From NCBI GenBank assembly GCA_963665185.2, contig CAXXPO010000018.1, forward strand, positions 62,001 to 126,000: a DNA stretch of 64,000 bases, in the 5' to 3' direction. The position numbers and the translations under genes were made by a program. The notes below the pieces were generated by a model, which was not told the DNA's origin, did not search any database, and worked only from the letters and a program-made list of their open reading frames with translations. The stretch is from G963665185 sp963665185 (GTDB lineage Bacteria; Desulfobacterota; Desulfovibrionia; Desulfovibrionales; Desulfovibrionaceae). Within the stretch, counting starts at the first letter, position 1; every line of letters starts with the position of its first letter. Positions 25,437 through 32,501 of this stretch are shown in pieces.

Positions 25437-27382
25437 AAGGCATTCACCTCGGCGAGTATCTGGTTGTCAGTGAAGTGCTGGAGCTGGATGGCTCCCTGCG
25501 GACAGGTGGATGTGCAGATGCCGCAGCCCTGGCAAACCGTGGCAATTACCGAAGCCTTGGGCTGACCTCTGAATTCCGTCATTTCAATGGCTCCGAAGGG
25601 ACAGGTTGTGGCGCATTTGCCGCAGCCAATGCAGCGGATGAGCGAAACCGAGGAAACCTGCGGGTCGCTTTCCAGCTTGTCCTTGGAACAAATGCCGAGC
25701 ACCTTGCAGGCTGCAGCACTGCCTTGCGCCACTGCGGTGGGGATATCCTTGGGGCCTTGGCATGCACCAGCCAGGAATACGCCCGCAGTATTGGTTTCCA
25801 CTGGTTTGAGCTTGGGGTGGCCCTCCAGGAAGAAACCGTGCGAATCATATGAGATGCGTAATTTTTCAGCCAGTTGCGGAGCGCCTGCGGCTGCTTCTGC
25901 ACCGACAGCCAGGACAACGAGGTCGGCTTCGACTTCGACCTGTGAGCCCATGAGGGTATCTGCTCCGCGCACGACCAAATGACCGTTCTGCGGATGAATC
26001 ATGGAAACCCGGCCGCGAATGTAGCGTGCTCCGTATTCCTCCATGGCCCGGCGGGTGAATTCGTCGTAGCCCTTTCCGGTCGCGCGGATGTCCATATAAA
26101 AGACGTAGGATTGGGAGTTGGGCAAATGCTCTTTGGTCAGAATGGTCTGCTTGGCCGTGTACATGCAGCAGAAACCTGTACAGTAGGGTCTGCCCATGGA
26201 CGGATCGCGGGAGCCGACGCATTGGATGAAGACGATGTCCTTGGGTTCCTTGCCATCGGAAGGGCGCTTGATGTGTCCGCCAGTTGGGCCGGACGCGGAC
26301 AGCATGCGCTCGTATTGCAGCGAGGTGATGACATCCGGGTAGCGACCTCCTCCGTATTCACCGTAACGGGTGTAGTCGAAAAGATCGTATCCCGTGGCTA
26401 CGATGACAGCGCCCACTTTTTCCGTGATGATTTCGTCCTTGCGCTCGAAATCAATGGCGGATGTGGGGCAGGTTTTTTCGCAAATGCCGCATTTCCCCTT
26501 TGTCAGACGCAGGCAATACTCGGGATTGATGCTGGCCTTTTTGGGAATGGCCTGGGGGAAAGGAATGTTGATGGCTGTTGTTGTACCAAGCCCCTCGTTG
26601 AACGGATCGAATGATTTCTTGCTAGGGCATTTTTCCGTACAGAGGCCGCAGCCAGTGCACAAATCCCAGTCCACAAACGGAGATTTCTTATTGATCTGAA
26701 CTTCGAAGTTGCCCACATATCCGTTTACCTGCTGCACTTCGGACAGGGTGTGCAGGCTGATTTTTTGATTTTGGGAAATATCGACCATGCGCGGTCCCAA
26801 GACACAGGACGAGCAGTCCACAGTGGGAAAAGTCTTGTCCAGCTTGGCCATTTTTCCGCCAATGGTCGGTTCACGTTCCACAAGCACCACATCTAAACCG
26901 CCATCGGCACAGTCCAGGGCTGCCTGAATTCCGGCCACGCCGCCGCCGACGACCAGAACACGTTTTGTCACGTCGAACTGGCTGGAATACAAAGGTTTGT
27001 CACGACGCAGTTTTTCCGTGGCCATGTGGACCAAGTCGGTGGCCTTGCGTGTATTGGCCTTGCGGTCTTTACCCACCCAGGAAACATGCTCGCGGATGTT
27101 GGCCATTTCGAACATGTAGCGGTTCAGGCCTGCCCGCTCCATGGCCCGGCGAAAAGTTGTCTCATGCATGCGAGGCGAACAGGAGGCAACTACAATGCCG
27201 TCCAAGTCGTGTTCCTTGATGGCGTTGATGATGCCTTCCTGTCCCGGTTCCGAACAGGCATACATGGTGTCCGTGGCAAAAGTTACTTCCGGGAATTCTC
27301 GAGATGCGGCTGCTACTTGCGCCGTATCCACGGTTCCTTCGATATTGCTGCCGCAGTGGCAGATGAATACTCCGATTTTCAT
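25424..27382 (-). CDS. hdrA: Heterodisulfide reductase-like subunit A (HdrA)
   Basis: A 652-residue FAD and iron-sulfur protein, the proposed bifurcating flavoprotein of Flx-Hdr. After an N-terminal domain with the CHCGSN and ACSEPGQ segments, the FAD Rossmann motif VVGGGVAGIQAALDC starts near residue 148. An HdrA-type FPTVDCSSCVLGP motif follows, then CTGCGLCTEKCP, CGICEKTCP and two C-terminal ferredoxin sets, CIGCGKCATTCP and CQGCGICTSTCP. The predicted partners are FlxD (overlapping gene) and HdrBC. Confidence 0.93.
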   Translation of the reverse strand: MKIGVFICHCGSNIEGTVDTAQVAAASREFPEVTFATDTMYACSEPGQEGIINAIKEHDLDGIVVASCSPRMHETTFRRAMERAGLNRYMFEMANIREHVSWVGKDRKANTRKATDLVHMATEKLRRDKPLYSSQFDVTKRVLVVGGGVAGIQAALDCADGGLDVVLVEREPTIGGKMAKLDKTFPTVDCSSCVLGPRMVDISQNQKISLHTLSEVQQVNGYVGNFEVQINKKSPFVDWDLCTGCGLCTEKCPSKKSFDPFNEGLGTTTAINIPFPQAIPKKASINPEYCLRLTKGKCGICEKTCPTSAIDFERKDEIITEKVGAVIVATGYDLFDYTRYGEYGGGRYPDVITSLQYERMLSASGPTGGHIKRPSDGKEPKDIVFIQCVGSRDPSMGRPYCTGFCCMYTAKQTILTKEHLPNSQSYVFYMDIRATGKGYDEFTRRAMEEYGARYIRGRVSMIHPQNGHLVVRGADTLMGSQVEVEADLVVLAVGAEAAAGAPQLAEKLRISYDSHGFFLEGHPKLKPVETNTAGVFLAGACQGPKDIPTAVAQGSAAACKVLGICSKDKLESDPQVSSVSLIRCIGCGKCATTCPFGAIEMTEFRGQPKASVIATVCQGCGICTSTCPQGAIQLQHFTDNQILAEVNALCPL

Positions 27383-27450
27383 TCGGGTGTTCTCCTCTTC
27401 CTTGTGCGTGCCCCGGATATAGGGTCAAAGTTTTGTAGGCAGGTTTCGGG

Positions 27451-28344
27451 CTATGATCCTGTCTGCTGCCTTTGCATCTTTTCCATGCGGGTGAGCATGG
27501 GAAAGGGGCTTACGCACAGTTTTTCCAGGCCAAGAGCTTTCTGGGGCAGGCCGAGGGCCAATCCGATGAGTTGGGTGTAGTAGAACACCGGAATGTTATG
27601 GCGAGTGGCATTTGCCCGGTTGATCTGCCCTTGCCGCAGATCCAGGTTCATCTGGCACATGGGGCAGGCGGTGACCATGGCATCGGCTCCGCATTCGGCG
27701 GCGACATCCAGAAGGCGGCCGGATAGTCGGGTAACCACTTCGCGCCTTGTCACGCCGTATGATGCGCCGCAACAGTCCGTTTTCAAGGGGAAAGAAACGA
27801 CTTCGGCTCCCAGGGACGTCATCAGCTGGTCCAGGGAGACAGGGTTGTCCGGGTTGTCGAAGTCCATAAGTTCTGGAGGGCGGACCATCATGCATCCATA
27901 GTAAGGGGCGATTTTCAATCCAGTAAGAGGTAAAATCGTGCGTTCGGCAATCCGTTCGGACGTGATGTCCTCGCATACAGTCTGCAAGACGGATCGTATG
28001 GGAATACTAGCTGGCAGTTGACAGTCCAGAATGCGTTCCACCTTGGCTTTGAAGTCTGGATCTTGCAGGCGATGCTGTGTGGTGCGCAGATTCTTCAGGC
28101 AACTTGGACAGGGGGTTATTATGGCCTTGGCTTCGATTTTTTCCGCCTGGACCAAATTGCGTGCGCCCAGAGCTGCGGACAACGTGTGGTCCACAGCGTG
28201 TGCCGGCGTGGAACCGCAACAACTCCAATCCGGTATTTCCGTTACCTGCAATCCAAGCTCGGCGCACATGGTCCGGGTGGAATGCTCATATTCTGCGGAG
28301 GTTCCCATGCTGGAGCAACCGGGGTAGTATGCATAGTGTTTCAT
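27451..28344 (-). CDS. hdrB: Heterodisulfide reductase-like subunit B (HdrB)
   Basis: A 297-residue catalytic-type subunit with two CCG domains. The first shows YYPGCS, WSCCGSTPAH and CPSCLKNL. The second shows TDCCGASYG and CPMCQMNLD. In methanogens these cysteines bind non-cubane [4Fe-4S] clusters that reduce a heterodisulfide; in Desulfovibrio the disulfide acceptor is thought to be DsrC. The ATG overlaps the hdrC stop by four bases (ATGA). Confidence 0.92.
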   Translation of the reverse strand: MKHYAYYPGCSSMGTSAEYEHSTRTMCAELGLQVTEIPDWSCCGSTPAHAVDHTLSAALGARNLVQAEKIEAKAIITPCPSCLKNLRTTQHRLQDPDFKAKVERILDCQLPASIPIRSVLQTVCEDITSERIAERTILPLTGLKIAPYYGCMMVRPPELMDFDNPDNPVSLDQLMTSLGAEVVSFPLKTDCCGASYGVTRREVVTRLSGRLLDVAAECGADAMVTACPMCQMNLDLRQGQINRANATRHNIPVFYYTQLIGLALGLPQKALGLEKLCVSPFPMLTRMEKMQRQQTGS

Positions 28345-28901
28345 TTGGACGCCTCCTCCTGGTAACGCTTGAAAATTTGGGCGATTTCATCACGTCCCTG
28401 GATGGCGTGGGGCCGGAAGCCGAGTTTGCCTTTTCTGAGGACCGACGGGCCTAGGTCGGCATCTGTCCAGAAGCGTCCGGTGCGGGCGATCCATCTTCCC
28501 ATGATGCCAGCTTCGAATACGCGGCCATACTTTTGTATTGAGTCCAGAAATGATTCCCAGAAAATACGGATGTCCTTTTCCGCCACGCGACCTTCTCGTC
28601 CGGCCATATTCCTGAGCGTATCCATGATTCCGGCTACATCAATGCTGTTGGGGCAACGGGTTGTGCAGGTCTCGCACGATGCGCATAGCCAGATCGAATT
28701 TGCGGAAAGGATGGTGTCCTTTTGTCCTGCCTGCAAGAGGCGCATGATCTGGCTGACGGGGATGTCGTAGGCAAAGCTGACAGGACATCCGGCGGTACAC
28801 TTTCCGCATTGGTAGCATATGGACAGGTTTTGGCCGCTTTCCCGCTGTACCTGTTCCACGAATTCGGCATCATAGGATGTGTTTACTTTGACAGGTTCCA
28901 T
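28341..28901 (-). CDS. hdrC: Heterodisulfide reductase-like subunit C (HdrC)
   Basis: A 186-residue ferredoxin-type subunit with two [4Fe-4S] motifs, CYQCGKCTAGCP and CASCETCTTRCP, that wires HdrA to HdrB. I place the start at 28901 (MEPVKVNTS) because a GAGG lies just before it. An in-frame ATG six codons earlier has no ribosome site. An intrinsic terminator stands about 80 bases upstream, between adh and this gene, so expression needs read-through or a local promoter. Confidence 0.88.
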   Translation of the reverse strand: MEPVKVNTSYDAEFVEQVQRESGQNLSICYQCGKCTAGCPVSFAYDIPVSQIMRLLQAGQKDTILSANSIWLCASCETCTTRCPNSIDVAGIMDTLRNMAGREGRVAEKDIRIFWESFLDSIQKYGRVFEAGIMGRWIARTGRFWTDADLGPSVLRKGKLGFRPHAIQGRDEIAQIFKRYQEEASK

Positions 28902-28982
28902 GGACCTCACGTCCCGCATGTTGCAGGTGGTCAGGCAATCCGGTTCCCCTGGGATTAGCCTAACCACCCATATGTTTTGAAA

Positions 28983-29013
28983 AAGCCCCCGGAAGAGCGA
29001 ATACCGGGGGCTT
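28983..29013 (-). terminator. Intrinsic terminator between adh and hdrC
   Basis: AAGCCCCCGG and CCGGGGGCTT form a perfect ten-bp stem with an 11-base loop. On the minus strand the stem leads into a T-run (complement of A at 28980-28984). It begins 8 bases past the adh stop. Confidence 0.8.
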
Positions 29014-29020
29014 TGCAAAC

Positions 29021-30208
29021 CTAGAGTGCTGCTTCGTAGATGCGGGCGACGTCGGCGTCAGTGGGACAACGCGGGTTGGTCAGTCCGCAGGCATCCTTCT
29101 GGGCGTTGGCGGTCATAGTGGGGATGTCTTCCTTGCGTACATCCTTCCCATACTTTTTGCCCAGTGCGATCAGACCGTCGGGAATTCCCACGTCCGTGGA
29201 GAGTTGAACGATGGCATCAAGGCATTTTTCAGCAGCCTTACGGGGGCTAAGGCCAGTAAGGTCTTCGCCCAGCCAGCGGGCCATATCGCCAAAGCGACTC
29301 ATGCGGGCGATCAGGTTGAAGCGTTCAACGTGCGGCAACAGGATGGCGTTGCATTCGCCATGCGGCAGATCGTAGAAGCCGCCAAGCTGGTGGGCCATGG
29401 CGTGGACATGTCCCAGGCTGGCGTTGTTGAAGGCCATACCTGCCATGTACTGGGCAAAACACATGCCTTCACGGGCTTCGACATCCTGGCCGTTGGCCAC
29501 GGCACGGCGCAGATACTTGGCGATAAGTTTAATGGCCTTTTCCGCGCAAGCGTCGGTCATGGGGGTGGCGATGGTGGAGACGTAAGCTTCCACGGCATGC
29601 GTCAGGGCGTCCATGCCGGTGGCTGCTGTCAGTGCAGGGGGCATGCCCATCATCAGCAACGGATCGTCAAGGGCGATGCCCGGCGTGACGCGCCAGTCCA
29701 CTATGGCCATCTTCACTTTGCGGGAGGTGTCCGTGATGATGCAGAACCGGGTCATTTCAGATGCGGTACCTGCTGTGGTGTTCACTGCAACATAAGGGGG
29801 CATGGGTTTGGTGGACTTGTCCACGCCTTCGAAGTCATGAATCTTGCCGCCGTTGGCTACGACAAGGCCAATGCCCTTTCCGCAGTCGTGTGAACTGCCG
29901 CCGCCCAAGGTGATGAGGGAGTCGCAATTGTTTTTTTGGTAGACGTCAACGCCTGCGTGGACGTTGTTGTCGGTGGGGTTGGGGATGGTCTCGTCATAGA
30001 CCACGCAGTCCATTTTGTGTTCTTTAAGCAGGTTGACGATCTTTTCGGTCAGACCAACAGCAGTGATGCCCTTGTCTGTGACCAGCAAGGGTTTTTTTCC
30101 ACCCAGGGCTTTGATTTTCCCAGGGATTTCTTTGTGGGCGCCAATACCGATCAGGGTCACACTCGGAATAAAGAAACCAAAGACTTCTTCACGAACTGCC
30201 ATACTCAT
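29021..30208 (-). CDS. adh: Iron-containing (type III) alcohol dehydrogenase
   Basis: A 395-residue NAD-dependent group III alcohol dehydrogenase, the ethanol dehydrogenase type of Desulfovibrio. Recognisable parts are the GGGSSHDCGKGIGL nucleotide loop (near residue 95), TTAGTASEMTRF, GMDALTHAVEAY and the metal-binding histidine segment GHVHAMAHQLGG. The start could be the ATG at 30208 or 30202 (MAVREEV); the AGGA site fits either imperfectly. The gene lies ahead of hdrCBA-flxDCBA, linking ethanol oxidation to Flx-Hdr, and has a sigma-54-type promoter. Confidence 0.93.
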   Translation of the reverse strand: MSMAVREEVFGFFIPSVTLIGIGAHKEIPGKIKALGGKKPLLVTDKGITAVGLTEKIVNLLKEHKMDCVVYDETIPNPTDNNVHAGVDVYQKNNCDSLITLGGGSSHDCGKGIGLVVANGGKIHDFEGVDKSTKPMPPYVAVNTTAGTASEMTRFCIITDTSRKVKMAIVDWRVTPGIALDDPLLMMGMPPALTAATGMDALTHAVEAYVSTIATPMTDACAEKAIKLIAKYLRRAVANGQDVEAREGMCFAQYMAGMAFNNASLGHVHAMAHQLGGFYDLPHGECNAILLPHVERFNLIARMSRFGDMARWLGEDLTGLSPRKAAEKCLDAIVQLSTDVGIPDGLIALGKKYGKDVRKEDIPTMTANAQKDACGLTNPRCPTDADVARIYEAAL

Positions 30209-30287
30209 ACCATCCTTTTGGCTGGATCGTTGTGGGGAAAAACCCTCTGCCATTTTCAGTCGCGACTCAAATTCTGTCAGCCATAAG

Positions 30288-30302
30288 GCAAAGTTCGGGC
30301 CA
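30288..30302 (-). promoter_or_regulatory. Sigma-54 promoter of adh
   Basis: On the minus strand the sequence TGGCCCG-AACT-TTGC matches the sigma-54 consensus TGGCACG-N4-TTGC at all but one base, with correct GG and GC elements at -24/-12. It would start transcription near 30276, giving a leader of about 68 bases before the adh start. Confidence 0.75.
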
Positions 30303-30422
30303 TAGTTGAAAAATCATATAAAACAATATGTTGAGTTATTTTGATGGAAAAGTGGTGAGACATTTACGAATTTTATGCGGCCCCTCTTTGGGGAAATTCT
30401 TTTGTTCTGGAGGTGCGTTGTC

Positions 30423-30445
30423 ATTGTAATACTTTTTATTACAAT
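30423..30445. promoter_or_regulatory. Palindromic candidate activator site upstream of adh
   Basis: ATTGTAAT-N7-ATTACAAT is a perfect eight-bp dyad. It lies about 130-150 bases upstream of the -12/-24 element, the usual distance for a sigma-54 activator (enhancer-binding protein) site. Alternatively it could bind an FNR/Rex-type regulator. Confidence 0.55.
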
Positions 30446-30543
30446 ATGTTAAGGTTGGATGTGTCATTTGGGAACAGGGAGTCTGGGAAATGGGTCACTT
30501 CTTCCCTGTGCAGATTGGGGGATAAAAATAAGGGGGTATGCGC

Positions 30544-30700
30544 AAAAAAAAATGGCCGAAGTGGGGGGACAGCCACTCCGGCCTGATGATGTTGTCACAC
30601 ACAGATTCTGGAAATCGTAGAATCTGACGTGTGCGACGTTGGTGATTCCTGTGTTGTTTATTATTGAGTGGAAGCAACGGAGAACAGAATCACCAACACA
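30544..30700 (-). ncRNA. Candidate structured RNA ending in an intrinsic terminator
   Basis: Three consecutive stem-loops are seen on the minus strand: an 11-bp perfect stem (30687-30697 with 30638-30648), a composite stem (30629-30633/30596-30600 outside 30619-30626/30602-30609) and a GC-rich stem (30574-30583 with 30554-30563, one mismatch) followed directly by nine T residues. Spacing and terminator suggest a small RNA of roughly 150-190 nt or an attenuated leader for adh. No open frame in the segment looks genuine. The 5' end is unknown. Confidence 0.45.
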
Positions 30701-31009
30701 TCGAAGCGAATTGTTTGTAGAACGTTTGCCAAGATATGGTGCGCAGATTGACTCTGGTCTGCACCTCATTTTTTATCTGCGGAAAACGAACCACACTCAA
30801 GTGAACATTTTGTCTCTGGCAAAAGGCGGACCATTGGGCTGGGTTTGTGGAACACGGCTATGTATAGCAAGGGCGCAGGGCAGATTTGGGTGGTCTTTTA
30901 TCTCAAGGACGGTGTGTCATATTGGGGCAATAAATTTGAGAGCAGAGAGTTTTTTTGTCTAAAAACCACGCCATTTTTTGGATTGTGATGTGAAAACAGT
31001 ATGTTACGT

Positions 31010-31060
31010 TGTGTATCAAAAAGATACACATTTTGCTTGATATTGTATCAATTTGATACA
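31010..31060. promoter_or_regulatory. Pair of palindromic operators
   Basis: TGTGTATC-AAAAA-GATACACA (31010-31030) and TGTATC-AATTT-GATACA (31044-31060) share the same half-site and five-base spacer. Their centres are 32 bp apart, about three helical turns. This is the signature of a dimeric regulator binding cooperatively. They lie upstream of the molybdopterin-related genes and of the minus-strand RNA candidate. Confidence 0.7.
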
Positions 31061-31225
31061 CGAATTTTTGCTACATTTTTTAAAATATGATCTTTTTTTT
31101 ATTTTATTACAAGAGTGAATTTGAGTGTCAATTTGAAAACATTGCTTACTTGTTGGTTTGGAAGTGAATGCTTCCCTTTCTCATTATGCTTTTCATTTCA
31201 ATGATACATGAATTAATTTTTTCTT

Positions 31226-31253
31226 GCCAGGATTCTGTGTAAATATTCCTGGC
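31226..31253. promoter_or_regulatory. Inverted repeat just upstream of the moeA-like promoter
   Basis: GCCAGGA (31226-31232) and TCCTGGC (31247-31253) form a perfect seven-bp dyad with a 14-base spacer, 27 bases before the -35 element at 31281. It is a possible operator. Confidence 0.4.
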
Positions 31254-31280
31254 GAAATTTTATAAATATTTGAGTTTGCG

Positions 31281-31310
31281 TTGACAAAGGCTGATTTACC
31301 CGCCTATTAT
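31281..31310 (+). promoter_or_regulatory. Sigma-70 promoter for the moeA-like gene and mop
   Basis: A consensus -35 TTGACA (31281-31286) and -10 TATTAT (31305-31310) are separated by 18 bases. The predicted start near 31317 leaves an 80-base leader before the ATG at 31397. Confidence 0.75.
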
Positions 31311-31396
31311 GCCATCCGTGGCATATGTGTGATGATCCTAACTTCATGGTGTTATTCGCTTTTTTGCTTTTCAGACCAATATGGGGAGCTGTCGGT

Positions 31397-32425
31397 ATGA
31401 TGAAAGTACTTCCTGTTGAAGATTCCGTTGGGATGATTCTTGGGCATGATATAACCCAGATTGTTCCTGGCGTCTGCAAGGGACCTGCCTTTAGACGAGG
31501 GCATATGGTCACATCCGGTGATATTCCTCTTTTGTTGAATATCGGCAAGGAACACCTGTACGTATTTGATTTGTCCGAAGGGCTTTTGCACGAGGACGAT
31601 GCTGCCAGGCGTATCGCTTTGGCAGCAAGCGGCCCGGGAATTGACTTGAGCGAACCCACGGAAGGAAAAGTCACTCTGACAGCCGCGTGTGATGGGCTGC
31701 TCAAAATAGATACGGACGCGCTTTTCCGCGTGAATTCAGTACAGGATATGGTGTTCGGCACGGTACACAGCAACCAGATGGTTAAAAAAGGTCGCCCTTT
31801 GGCCGGAACCCGCGTGGTCCCCCTGGTCATAAAGAGCGGTCCGGTTTGCCAGGTTGAAGCCATCTGCGCTGCCAGTTTTCCACTTATTCAGGTCAAACCG
31901 TTCATCAGCAGAAAAATTGGCGTCATCACCACGGGCAGCGAAGTCGCCAAAGGTCGCATTAAAGACCGGTTCGGCCCGGTTCTGCGCTCAAAATTCAAGG
32001 ATCTTGGCTCCACTGTAATGGAGCAGGTTTTTGTTTCCGACGACGTGGAAACGACAGTGGCTGCCATCCATTCCTTCCGGGAACGAGGAGCGGAAATGAT
32101 TGTGCTCACAGGTGGCATGTCCGTGGACCCGGACGACCAGACTCCGGCATCCATTCGTGCTTCAGGTGCCAAGGTTGTGACCTATGGAGCACCGACGTTC
32201 CCTGGGGCCATGTTCATGCTGGCCTACCTGGGAGACATCCCGGTAGTGGGGTTGCCCGGTTGCGTCATGTATTTCAATGCCAGCATTTTTGATCTTGTTG
32301 TTCCGCGTATCCTGGCAGGTGAAGATGTAACACGTAATGATATTGTCGGCCTGGGACATGGCGGTTTTTGCGAAAGCTGTTCGACCTGCCGCTATCCGGC
32401 CTGCGGATTCGGCAAGGGAGCGTGA
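31397..32425 (+). CDS. MoeA/MogA-like molybdopterin-binding protein
   Basis: A 342-residue protein whose C-terminal half (about 175-320) is a MoCF/MogA-type molybdopterin-binding domain: GVITTGSEVAKG, then the EMIVLTGGMSVDPDDQTP loop and GLPGCVMYF. The N-terminal half is MoeA-like but incomplete. The last 25 residues form an unusual cysteine tail, CESCSTCRYPACGFG. The ATG at 31397 has GGAG eight bases upstream. It is followed after 76 bases by mop, so a role in making or inserting that enzyme's molybdenum cofactor is likely but inferred. Confidence 0.83.
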   Translation: MMKVLPVEDSVGMILGHDITQIVPGVCKGPAFRRGHMVTSGDIPLLLNIGKEHLYVFDLSEGLLHEDDAARRIALAASGPGIDLSEPTEGKVTLTAACDGLLKIDTDALFRVNSVQDMVFGTVHSNQMVKKGRPLAGTRVVPLVIKSGPVCQVEAICAASFPLIQVKPFISRKIGVITTGSEVAKGRIKDRFGPVLRSKFKDLGSTVMEQVFVSDDVETTVAAIHSFRERGAEMIVLTGGMSVDPDDQTPASIRASGAKVVTYGAPTFPGAMFMLAYLGDIPVVGLPGCVMYFNASIFDLVVPRILAGEDVTRNDIVGLGHGGFCESCSTCRYPACGFGKGA

Positions 32426-32501
32426 GGATATATTGTGGTCTCAGAACGTGATGAGAGTGGTTTAATGTCTGTTTTAGAAGACGCTTAGGAGGGAAATGAC
32501 G

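Noticed and set aside
30464..30769. Minus-strand frame of 101 codons
   Set aside because: It overlaps the three stem-loops and terminator, has no ribosome site and no family-like features.
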